Source: a virus. From it: 29,881 nt of DNA. The stretch is from positions 1-29,881 of the IMG/VR virus record IMGVR_UViG_3300032084_002839. One strand, 5' to 3'. The position numbers and the translations under genes are program-made. This document shows positions 1 through 6,267 of the stretch, in pieces. Position 1 is the stretch's first letter. Each line of letters opens with the position of its first letter. Under the pieces are notes generated by a model. It saw nothing but the letters and a program-made list of their open reading frames with translations. It made no database searches and had not been told where the DNA came from.

Positions 1-959
1 TCTCGTTTCTCTCTGAAGTTTGTCGATGGCCTTAATAGATCTGCGTAGTCGACGATAATCATGTCAACACGTTGATTTCTTTTCTTTAGCTTTTCTAGGT
101 GTGTTCTCAAAGTATTGCAGCTAGCTGTCTTGGTCGGGTATTCTTTAATTATAAGGCCGCCGGGAATATCACTAATACTTTCGAGCACCTCGTCTTTTCT
201 GGCGAAAAGGGTGGACAGCGGCACTGAACTCAAGCAACTGTCATAGCGCTGGCCAGTCACAGCTTCTGAAAGCTCTAGCGTGTAGTGTATCACATTTTTG
301 CCAGCCTTCAGTGCATTTGCGCCTAGATGTGCCAAGGCCATCGACTTGCCTGCGCCTGTCGGAGCGATAACAACACCTAGTTCGCCTGTGCCTAGGCCCT
401 TCTTCATAATTTGATCGACCTTGTCCCAGCCGGTGGTGATAGGATTGCGGGCCTTAATTTCATAGCGTGCCTCGAAGTCTCTCAGGAAGTCGTGACCAAA
501 ATCATTATCTGTGCCTAAATTTAGTGCCTGATCAATGACAGTGCGAACTTCGTCGTATGACGCATTCTCGATAAGATCGACAGACTGCATGAGCGCTTCT
601 TTTAGTTTTTGCTTTTTACAAAAGTCCAGCGCGGTTTCTTTGATATACTTTTCGTCTTGGATGTCGCTGATACAAATTCTAGCGAAGTAATCTCTCACCT
701 GCTTCTGCAAGACGTCATTGTGACTTTCTAGCTCCGTACGAAGCACTGCTGCCAAGATCTTATCCGTCGGGTGCACGTTATATTTCTTGCGATAATTGAA
801 AAGTTTCGTCACAAACACTCGCAGGTACTTTAGCTCAAAGAATGATGCGTCAAGCACCTCTTCGATCTGATCTGCGAATGGACGGTCCTCCATTATCATC
901 TGGGCCAGCGATTCTTGGAACTGCTTGCCATATTTTGAAAAATTAATATTAGTTTGCAT
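1..959 (-). CDS. 41: Replicative DNA helicase, DnaB / T4 gp41 family (3' end outside window)
   Basis: This is the ATP-driven 5'-3' replication-fork helicase that unwinds duplex DNA and works with primase. The 319 visible codons begin at an ATG with AGAAGG six bases upstream; the C-terminal end lies beyond base 1. An N-terminal helical domain (about 1-150) precedes the RecA-like motor. Walker A is APTGAGKS at residues 199-206, the H1a element TLELSE is at about 227-232, and Walker B MIIVDYADLL is at 300-309, all typical of DnaB-type hexameric helicases. The missing part should hold the H3 and H4 motifs. It is the last gene visible in the replication run, 32 bases after the FEN gene. Motifs are seen directly; assignment to gp41 rather than generic DnaB rests on the T4-like context. 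Confidence 0.93.
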   Translation of the reverse strand, partial: MQTNINFSKYGKQFQESLAQMIMEDRPFADQIEEVLDASFFELKYLRVFVTKLFNYRKKYNVHPTDKILAAVLRTELESHNDVLQKQVRDYFARICISDIQDEKYIKETALDFCKKQKLKEALMQSVDLIENASYDEVRTVIDQALNLGTDNDFGHDFLRDFEARYEIKARNPITTGWDKVDQIMKKGLGTGELGVVIAPTGAGKSMALAHLGANALKAGKNVIHYTLELSEAVTGQRYDSCLSSVPLSTLFARKDEVLESISDIPGGLIIKEYPTKTASCNTLRTHLEKLKKRNQRVDMIIVDYADLLRPSTNFREKR

Positions 960-991
960 TCTTTACCTTCTACATTTAAGTTAAGAATATT

Positions 992-1966
992 TTAACGATT
1001 GTCTAGAGAAATCTTGTTCATGTGACCAAATAAATCAGTGAAGTTAATCTCTCCAAATCCATCCTTTATCATCATCTTAATTAGCTCTGTTTTATTGAAA
1101 GACATGTCTGGATCTTGGAGCGTGTCACCGATTAGTCTCTTCGCATCGATAGTTAGCATGGGTGCGTAGAGTTGCATAATCTGGTAGTTTTCTCGAAGTA
1201 AGTCCTCGTTTTCTAAAATGTTTCTGTAGGCCTTGACTTCTTTGTCTTCAAGCCCTTTTTTACAGTGATCAATGATGTCAGAAAAAGTTTTATTTTTTTC
1301 TTCTTTAAGAAAAGGAAAACGCTTGGAGACCGTCTTGAGACCAACGCCAGGGATGCCATCGATATTGTCTGATTTGTCTCCCACCATGGCTCGTGCCATA
1401 GCAAAATTTGTCGGGTGAATGTCGAACTTCTCAAGAATGCTGTTCTTATTCAATACCTCTTTTTGTATTGGGCGATAAAGAACAGTCTTGTTGTCAAGAA
1501 GCTGGAAGAAGTCCTTGTCACTTGACAAGATGATCTTGTCATGATCTTGCAGGAGCTTATGCTTTGCGACATACGCAATGATATCATCGGCTTCGATGCC
1601 CTTGAACATGAATTGGATCACAGGAATATGATTGTAGTATTCGATTAGGCGCGTCTGCTGCCAAACCTTATTCTCCATCTCCTCTTGCGGAGTCATGTTC
1701 CTGATTGCCCTGTTGAGGCGGATCGGCTTTCTACCTGATTTATAGTCTTTTTTCATAGACTTTCTCTTGGCAGAGCCGCCCTCGCCATCCCAACAAATAA
1801 CAATCATGTCAGGCTTTGACTCGCGAACCAGCTTTTGCATGCTTTGCATGCAGCCGCGAAGACCACCGATTGGGGCTCCGTCGATTGACACGCTGGGGTT
1901 TACGATATAATTACGGAAAAAGAGATTTAGCTGATCGATGATCAGTACTCTTTTGTTGGAACTCAA
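992..1966 (-). CDS. rnh: 5'-3' exonuclease, FEN / T4 RNase H family
   Basis: This is a flap endonuclease/5'-3' exonuclease, expected to remove RNA primers and 5' flaps from lagging-strand fragments. The metal-binding acidic residues of the PIN/FEN fold are visible: D11 (IIDQLN), D60 (CWDGEGG), E125-x-D127-D128 (EADDII), D150 and D152 (SSDKD), and D197 and D200 (VGDKSDN). The helix-hairpin-helix-like H3TH loop GIPGVGLKT follows at 204-212. The length of 324 aa is close to T4 RNase H (305 aa). The start is a TTG, chosen because GAGAGG sits five bases upstream and the first beta strand (VLIID) begins immediately after. In this genome the family A polymerase lacks its own 5'-nuclease domain, so this gene probably supplies that activity in trans. 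Confidence 0.92.
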   Translation of the reverse strand: MSSNKRVLIIDQLNLFFRNYIVNPSVSIDGAPIGGLRGCMQSMQKLVRESKPDMIVICWDGEGGSAKRKSMKKDYKSGRKPIRLNRAIRNMTPQEEMENKVWQQTRLIEYYNHIPVIQFMFKGIEADDIIAYVAKHKLLQDHDKIILSSDKDFFQLLDNKTVLYRPIQKEVLNKNSILEKFDIHPTNFAMARAMVGDKSDNIDGIPGVGLKTVSKRFPFLKEEKNKTFSDIIDHCKKGLEDKEVKAYRNILENEDLLRENYQIMQLYAPMLTIDAKRLIGDTLQDPDMSFNKTELIKMMIKDGFGEINFTDLFGHMNKISLDNR

Positions 1967-1978
1967 TTTTACCTCTCT

Positions 1979-2317
1979 TTAATCGCCTCTGTAAATCCTA
2001 CTGACGACTTTTCCTACTTTGTATGGAATAAACGAAAACACGCCATCAATCTTTCTAGCATCGACGGCCATTTTTTCAATGTGGCTTTCCAAAGTTGATT
2101 CTAACACGAAAAACTTAACTTTTAGATATGTCTTTTCTACCGTATCCGATATTGGCTTTGCTGGGCCCACAACCGTGCAGACTGTGATCCCGCAAACTCC
2201 TCGCAAGTTATCAGTTACAACTGTTAGTTTTTTGTCACGAGATGACCTCATGACCACATCTGCTTCGTAAAGCGTATCGTTGAAATATTCACGAACAAGA
2301 GTTTTGAGAGAGTCCAT
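1979..2317 (-). CDS. Small protein of unknown function in the replication cluster
   Basis: No family is recognised for this 112-aa protein. Its ATG follows a strong GGAGGA ribosome site. The predicted order is helix (VTDNLRGV, about 34-41), strand (ITVCTVV), strand (YLKVKFFVL), helix (LESHIEKMAVDARK) and strand (VFSFIPYKV). This beta-alpha-beta-beta-alpha-beta style pattern would fit a ferredoxin-like or ACT-like fold, but that is inference from hydrophobic periodicity. The N-terminal helix (about 1-15) is amphipathic. It sits between the dCMP-deaminase-like gene and the FEN gene with gaps of 27 and 12 bases, so it is translated from the same message and may support replication or nucleotide metabolism. 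No catalytic motif is visible. Confidence 0.8.
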   Translation of the reverse strand: MDSLKTLVREYFNDTLYEADVVMRSSRDKKLTVVTDNLRGVCGITVCTVVGPAKPISDTVEKTYLKVKFFVLESTLESHIEKMAVDARKIDGVFSFIPYKVGKVVSRIYRGD

Positions 2318-2344
2318 TAAATTTCCTCCGCTAAACTAAATAGT

Positions 2345-2782
2345 TCAAAGTTTGTACATTTCAACGGTATTATCGCCGGTTGTGTAATAAACACGCTTGA
2401 CACCGACATGTTTTAGCGCCGCATGGCACATAGAACAGGGTTTGCTGTTGCGGAACTCACCCACGCGATTAATCCTGCAGACATATACATCTGCGCCTGT
2501 TGTTACGCTACGCGGCAAACCGAGCACCACGCCCAGCTCTGCATGGACAGTCGCGTGGCCTCTTGCTGGGTTCCTAAACCTCTTGCCAAAAGAGCTATAG
2601 TTCTCCTTGTTGCAAGAGGAATTGATGACGGACCCACCTTTTACTAATAGCGCCCCGTGTCTAATCTTGCCATAGGGACTATCACGCGCAATGCTTTTGG
2701 CCGCTCCGAAAAGTCTCTGCATTTTTTTTGAAACCCTGATCGGACGGCCAATAACATCTGTTCTTAATTTAATATCATTCAT
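2345..2782 (-). CDS. Zinc-dependent cytidine/deoxycytidylate deaminase-like enzyme
   Basis: This belongs to the cytidine deaminase superfamily and is most likely a dCMP deaminase that makes dUMP for thymidylate synthesis during phage replication. The catalytic zinc motif is complete: H80-A81-E82 (VHAEL), with E82 as proton shuttle, and P115-C116-x-x-C119 (PCSMC). Length is 145 aa, somewhat shorter than T4 dCMP deaminase (193 aa), and the second allosteric zinc site of the T4 enzyme is not evident. The start is ATG with AGGA close upstream, overlapping a 16-base palindrome. Neighbours are uvsX upstream and a small unknown downstream. Substrate (dCMP, cytidine or another cytosine derivative) cannot be settled from motifs alone. 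Confidence 0.82.
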   Translation of the reverse strand: MNDIKLRTDVIGRPIRVSKKMQRLFGAAKSIARDSPYGKIRHGALLVKGGSVINSSCNKENYSSFGKRFRNPARGHATVHAELGVVLGLPRSVTTGADVYVCRINRVGEFRNSKPCSMCHAALKHVGVKRVYYTTGDNTVEMYKL

Positions 2783-2785
2783 TTT

Positions 2786-2801
2786 CCTATATTAATATAG
2801 G
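2786..2801. promoter_or_regulatory. 16-base perfect palindrome before the deaminase gene
   Basis: CCTATATTAATATAGG is a perfect inverted repeat ending four bases before the deaminase ATG and overlapping its ribosome-binding region (ATAGGA). On the coding strand it contains TATATT at 2794-2799, with TTTACC 16 bases further upstream at 2816-2821, which resembles a sigma-70 promoter. A transcript from that promoter would have a leader of only about five bases, so an operator or an RNA hairpin masking the ribosome site is equally possible. Confidence 0.35.
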
Positions 2802-2821
2802 TACGAATGTTGTTTGGTAAA

Positions 2822-3970
2822 TTACTCTTCTTCAGTCTCGGAGTCAATGTCGTAGAAGTCGTTTGCATTTCCTTGCTTGGACTCAAATCTCATGATAATC
2901 TCCTCGTCCATAAGTTGCATTACGCGATTCCTAAACTTCTCTTCCTTGAGCTTGTCTAGCCATTTTGAGGCCTGGAACTTATCAAATGTTCCGTCCTCAT
3001 AAACTAGGCTGTACCAAGCACCGGAATTCTGCAGAGAATCTGATACCTTAATCGCCTCGAACCAGCTTTCCTCGTCTTGGATACATGCGTCTTCAGAGCC
3101 CCAAAGAATCTTGAACGTGCATTGTCTGCCTTGTGTGCCAAAGCGGCTTTTCTTTAGGGTGACCTTAACTTCAGATCCAATTCTAAAGCCGTTTTCGTCA
3201 TTCACAAACGATGATTTAGCTTTTCTGGATGTTAACCACATTCTCAAAGAATAAGTATAGGGCAAAGACTTTCCACCGGGCGTGAACCACGGCGTTGTCA
3301 TGGCTTCAGCAACGTTACTCGTAATATTGGTTTTTAATTGGTTAAGCACCAGAAGCGTGGATTGTGTGTTCGCAATCGGTTGTGTTAATTTTTGTACACC
3401 TTTTGACAAAATTCTAGGCTTTACGGCCATTGAGGACAGGGGGTTGAAGTCGCCGGCGATATCTGTTTCACATGGGGTCTGTGCTACGGAATCCCAAACA
3501 AAGAGCATGGGATTTTCGTTTGTTCCCAGCATCTCTTCGATAGTTTCTAAGACTGTCTCAACACTGTGGGCTTGAGTGTACAAAAACCAGCCCATTCCGT
3601 CTGGCGGCTCGTCATCTAGGCAACAGCCAACACGCTCTAGAAAGACGCTGTCGATTGCTGACTCTGAATCAAAATAAATCACATCAATGCCCATCTTCTG
3701 GGCGTTGGCGGCCACTTGTGCCGCCATGTAAGACTTACCGGTGCTTTCTTCTCCAGCGATCTCGACGACTTTGCCCATTGGAACGCCAGCTAGCTTTCCC
3801 TTACAGATGATACTGTCTAGCCACCTAGAGCCTGTTGGGATCCACTTCTTGACATCTGTTGGATTCTCACCAGAAAGCGAAAAGGCAATTTCTGTGCCTG
3901 CCTTCTTGTTAACCAAATTTCTCATTTCTTTAAGGTTGAGACGACCTAGTTTCTTCGCTTTCTTCGCCAT
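2822..3970 (-). CDS. uvsX: UvsX / RecA-like recombinase
   Basis: This is the strand-exchange recombinase that coats single-stranded DNA and drives recombination-dependent replication and repair. The ATPase core is intact: Walker A GEESTGKS at 73-80, catalytic glutamate E103 in DSESA, and Walker B LFVWDS at 156-161. A RecA-type L2-like segment (about 205-240) with NQLKTN follows. The last residues form an acidic tail (DSETEEE), as in many RecA/UvsX proteins. The 382-aa length matches T4 UvsX (391 aa). The ATG has AGGAAA upstream. A candidate promoter (4027-4054) and a hairpin (3985-4020) lie just before it, so its message would begin with a stem-loop. Gene 32 lies two genes upstream, and gp32, UvsX and gp41 cooperate in T4 strand invasion. 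Confidence 0.95.
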   Translation of the reverse strand: MAKKAKKLGRLNLKEMRNLVNKKAGTEIAFSLSGENPTDVKKWIPTGSRWLDSIICKGKLAGVPMGKVVEIAGEESTGKSYMAAQVAANAQKMGIDVIYFDSESAIDSVFLERVGCCLDDEPPDGMGWFLYTQAHSVETVLETIEEMLGTNENPMLFVWDSVAQTPCETDIAGDFNPLSSMAVKPRILSKGVQKLTQPIANTQSTLLVLNQLKTNITSNVAEAMTTPWFTPGGKSLPYTYSLRMWLTSRKAKSSFVNDENGFRIGSEVKVTLKKSRFGTQGRQCTFKILWGSEDACIQDEESWFEAIKVSDSLQNSGAWYSLVYEDGTFDKFQASKWLDKLKEEKFRNRVMQLMDEEIIMRFESKQGNANDFYDIDSETEEE

Positions 3971-3984
3971 GATATTTCCTGTGT

Positions 3985-4020
3985 ATAAAAACGAGGCACC
4001 TGTAAGCCTGTGCCTCCCCG
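3985..4020 (-). terminator. Intrinsic terminator-like hairpin, copy 1
   Basis: On the coding strand the arms GAGGCAC and GTGCCTC (plus positions 4010-4016 and 3993-3999) enclose a ten-base loop and are followed by CGTTTTT. It would terminate transcription from the acidic 161-aa gene. It also lies at the predicted 5' end of uvsX transcripts started at the promoter centred near 4040, so it could act as a leader stem. It matches copy 2 (4554-4590) at 24 of 26 core bases, both differences being in the loop. Confidence 0.7.
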
Positions 4021-4026
4021 TGGCTT

Positions 4027-4054
4027 AATATAAGAACAAAGTCTTATACGTCAA
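4027..4054 (-). promoter_or_regulatory. Candidate sigma-70-like promoter for uvsX
   Basis: On the coding strand TTGACG (4049-4054) and TATATT (4027-4032) are separated by 16 bases, and the spacer ends in TTTGTTCT. The -35 box lies inside the last codons of the upstream acidic gene. The same layout with the same spacer end occurs before gene 32, which supports a shared early or middle promoter class. Confidence 0.6.
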
Positions 4055-4529
4055 ACGACAAAGTACCCTTTGGGGTCTCTAGGTGTGCCGTCCATCCGGA
4101 AAGAGGGTTGAGCCCAAAATAATAAGGGCGTGGTGTAAAGTTCTTCAACTCGGCCACTGTGGTCTTTACCTCTGCGCGCAGAGTTGTGAAGCCTCTCTTG
4201 TGATCGTATGTTTCAGTTGTTTCCTCAAGATAATTGGACATTTCCCAAAAATTCTCTTTGAGAACATCTGTAACAAACTCTGTAAAACACTCATCGCCAC
4301 GATTATAATCCTCTAAAAGATCCTCGTCACGCATGTCGTCTAGTGGATCGCCTTCAACGGTAAGACCAGAAGTGATTACCTCGGCAAAACGCTCCACCGT
4401 GCTTGTTTCCTCTAATGCTGTTTGGACGTGCGTCTCGTTAAAATGAAACGTGTCTGTCCCTTCTTCATATACAAATTTAACGACGGTATCGTCGTCGTAC
4501 TCGCTAAACTTATTATTAAATGTAGACAT
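4044..4529 (-). CDS. Acidic protein of unknown function between gene 32 and uvsX
   Basis: No family is recognised. The 161-aa product is very acidic: runs such as YDDDTV (about 11-16) and DMRDEDLLEDY (about 65-75) alternate with threonine-rich segments, and basic residues are few until about residue 110. A C-terminal segment with several aromatics (PRPYYFGLNPLSGW) may be the folded core. There is no signal peptide or membrane segment. The ATG has a strong AGGAGA ribosome site. The gene is bracketed by two near-identical terminator hairpins, so it may be expressed separately from gp32 and UvsX. Its charge and position would suit a partner or competitor of DNA-binding replication proteins, but that is speculation from charge and context only. 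Confidence 0.8.
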   Translation of the reverse strand: MSTFNNKFSEYDDDTVVKFVYEEGTDTFHFNETHVQTALEETSTVERFAEVITSGLTVEGDPLDDMRDEDLLEDYNRGDECFTEFVTDVLKENFWEMSNYLEETTETYDHKRGFTTLRAEVKTTVAELKNFTPRPYYFGLNPLSGWTAHLETPKGTLSFDV

Positions 4530-4553
4530 CTTTTCTCCTACTCTATTGTGTCT

Positions 4554-4590
4554 TTAAAAATGAGGCACCTGTAAACCCGTGCCTCCCTGC
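4554..4590 (-). terminator. Intrinsic terminator-like hairpin, copy 2, after gene 32
   Basis: On the coding strand GAGGCAC (plus 4579-4585) pairs with GTGCCTC (plus 4562-4568) around a ten-base loop, followed by ATTTTTAAA. It starts about 14 bases after the gene 32 stop and is well placed to end gene 32 transcription. Copy 1 lies beyond the next gene. Confidence 0.78.
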
Positions 4591-4603
4591 GGTAGGGGAA
4601 CTT

Positions 4604-5350
4604 TTACATTCCTAGATCTGCAAAAGCGCGATCGACGCTGCTCACCTCGGCGGTAGAGTTATACTTGGTGGTCTCGGTTGAAACCTCCTCTGCATCCTCT
4701 TCACCAAGAAGGAACTGGTCTAGCATTTGCTGAATCTCCGTTGGAGTCTTACGTGCGGACTCGAAAACCTCATCGAAATCCGGGATAGAATCCAACATTC
4801 CTGACGTAGTGTCATCAGACTCGGTCAGCGGAGACGACTTTCGTCGAGGGACGATTGTTGTCTGCGGGAACTGTGCCCCTGCTGGCTTGCCGTAGGTAAT
4901 GACCAAGTCAGTGCCCTCGTTGACATCAGTGATGTCACCATACTCGGGATTGAGCACAAGATTCAAAAGTTCCTTGTACGCAGTCTTGCCATAGCCCCAT
5001 AGCTTAACACCCTCGTCTTCCTGTCCTCGCACAATAACTGGCGAGAAGAAGCGCTGGCGTGCTCCAAGGTTCTTGGCCATCTTGACACTCTCGTCAGAGC
5101 CCTCGTTGTACAGCTGGCGGATAAAATCGTTAAGAGGATCATCCTCGCCAAAGTTCTTCTTTGGGCTCAAGAAACCCGGGTTGTTGCCCAGATTATAGTG
5201 GAACCAGTACTCCTTGAACGGATCGCCATCAGACGTTGGCACAATACGAATGATTGTCTCGCCGTCATCGGGTCGCCAAAAAGAACTCTTCCCGCCGCGA
5301 TTTTCCAAGGCATCGCGTTTTGCCTTCATTTTTGCTAAATCAATTCCCAT
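4604..5350 (-). CDS. 32: Single-stranded DNA-binding protein, T4 gp32 family
   Basis: This is the replication single-strand DNA-binding protein that coats template strands and organises the replisome and UvsX loading. The N-terminal basic stretch (LAKMKAKRDALENR, about 5-18) resembles the cooperativity domain of gp32. The core begins with FWRPDDGETIIRIVP (about 24-38), an OB-fold start typical of marine T4-like gp32 proteins, and the C-terminal third is acidic (GEEDAEEVSTE) before a final AFADLGM, as in the gp32 protein-interaction tail. At 248 aa it is shorter than T4 gp32 (301 aa) and contains no cysteine, so the T4 zinc site (three Cys, one His) is absent. AAGGAG lies seven bases before the ATG. 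A promoter-like element sits upstream and a terminator immediately downstream, so the gene can be a stand-alone transcription unit. Confidence 0.88.
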   Translation of the reverse strand: MGIDLAKMKAKRDALENRGGKSSFWRPDDGETIIRIVPTSDGDPFKEYWFHYNLGNNPGFLSPKKNFGEDDPLNDFIRQLYNEGSDESVKMAKNLGARQRFFSPVIVRGQEDEGVKLWGYGKTAYKELLNLVLNPEYGDITDVNEGTDLVITYGKPAGAQFPQTTIVPRRKSSPLTESDDTTSGMLDSIPDFDEVFESARKTPTEIQQMLDQFLLGEEDAEEVSTETTKYNSTAEVSSVDRAFADLGM

Positions 5351-5413
5351 TTTTTTCTCCTTTTGCGTTTAGCTATAGTACGACCGGTCAATCTCCCGGA
5401 CGCCTTAAATTAT

Positions 5414-5441
5414 AATGTAAGAACAAAATATCAAGAGTCAA
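5414..5441 (-). promoter_or_regulatory. Candidate sigma-70-like promoter for gene 32
   Basis: On the coding strand TTGACT (5436-5441) is followed after 16 bases by TACATT (5414-5419), with the spacer ending in TTTGTTCT exactly as before uvsX. A TATAAT (5409-5414) overlaps the downstream edge and could act as an alternative -10. The -35 box overlaps the end of the tubulin-like gene. The leader before the gp32 ATG would be about 55-60 bases. Confidence 0.6.
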
Positions 5442-6267
5442 TGTTTTGTTCCTGCACATAAGAAGCGTGGTGAGAAACATAAATATAGTTTTGTTCGTAA
5501 TCTGTTGAATGTATCGCAAAACATGATGTACATTTCTCTCCAGCCTTGTCAGCAACATAGGACCTAATTTTGTGAAGTAAATCTTTTTCTTCATCTAGTG
5601 TTTTTTGTGAAATTCCAAAAAAGTATTTTTTAGATCTTGGATTTTTTAGATCGTAAAAGGTTTTTTCATCAAAGTTACTGAAGGCTACGACACCCATAGT
5701 GCAAATTTTTATGGTCTCTTTGTCGTCTGTGATAGTCGATAAAAGAGGCTCCGTATTCTTGAACACATTTAACATATGATATGTGCTAGATATAACCTGG
5801 TTAATCTCTTGCCAGTAGTTGGCGATAGAGACATTGCCGAGCACTGATTCTACCAGCGAGTTTTTAATTATATACATCTTGTCTAGCAGTCCGGATCTCA
5901 CATATTCTTGCAAAACGCCAAAAACGATTTTCTCTCTTGTGAACGCACTATTATCAGGATTTACTAAATCTGCCTTAACATACAAAAGAGTTATGTTGCA
6001 ATGGGCAAGATCTTGCAAGAATCTCAAACTAATGCCTGAAATCTTACCAGAGCCCGCTAAAACTACTGTAACGTCCCCCGTTATGTGGGACAGGTCCAAA
6101 GTCTCATACTGCGCCTCGTATTCTTCGTGTGAAGTCTGTGGACGTATGTAAAAGAAGTTTTCTCTGTTTGACGCGTCGCTATCGACGTAGTATCTCTTAT
6201 ACTGTGGGTAAACAGAGAACGAATCTACAATTCTGCACCCGGCGGCGCCTATTCCTACTAAATTCAT
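5431..6267 (-). CDS. Divergent FtsZ/tubulin-like protein
   Basis: This 278-aa protein looks like a remote member of the FtsZ/tubulin/TubZ superfamily of GTP-driven filament proteins. Elements appear in superfamily order: a T1-like glycine loop LVGIGAAGCRIVD (3-15), a T2-like YYVDSDASN (26-34) resembling FtsZ NTDAQ, a T4 signature position VVLAGSGKISG (68-78) where FtsZ has GGGTGTG, a strand ITLLYVKADLVNP resembling the S5/T5 region, KMYIIKNSLVE resembling FtsZ IPND, and a long H7-like helix (about 168-190) before KICTMGVVAF. The T4 loop is degenerate (GSGKISG), so GTP binding or hydrolysis may be altered. Its ATG overlaps the polymerase stop in ATGA, implying coupled translation. Some phages use tubulin-like filaments (PhuZ, TubZ) to position DNA; a similar role is inference. 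An unrelated Rossmann-like protein remains possible. Confidence 0.6.
   Translation of the reverse strand: MNLVGIGAAGCRIVDSFSVYPQYKRYYVDSDASNRENFFYIRPQTSHEEYEAQYETLDLSHITGDVTVVLAGSGKISGISLRFLQDLAHCNITLLYVKADLVNPDNSAFTREKIVFGVLQEYVRSGLLDKMYIIKNSLVESVLGNVSIANYWQEINQVISSTYHMLNVFKNTEPLLSTITDDKETIKICTMGVVAFSNFDEKTFYDLKNPRSKKYFFGISQKTLDEEKDLLHKIRSYVADKAGEKCTSCFAIHSTDYEQNYIYVSHHASYVQEQNIDS

Noticed and set aside
5388-5400. GACCGGTC palindrome and CCGG pairs before gene 32 as a terminator
   Set aside because: The stem is short and no T-run follows on either strand; a restriction-site-like palindrome by chance is more likely.
5409-5416. TATAAT on the plus strand as a rightward promoter
   Set aside because: No gene lies downstream on the plus strand; the sequence is a near-palindrome and fits the gene 32 promoter region on the minus strand.
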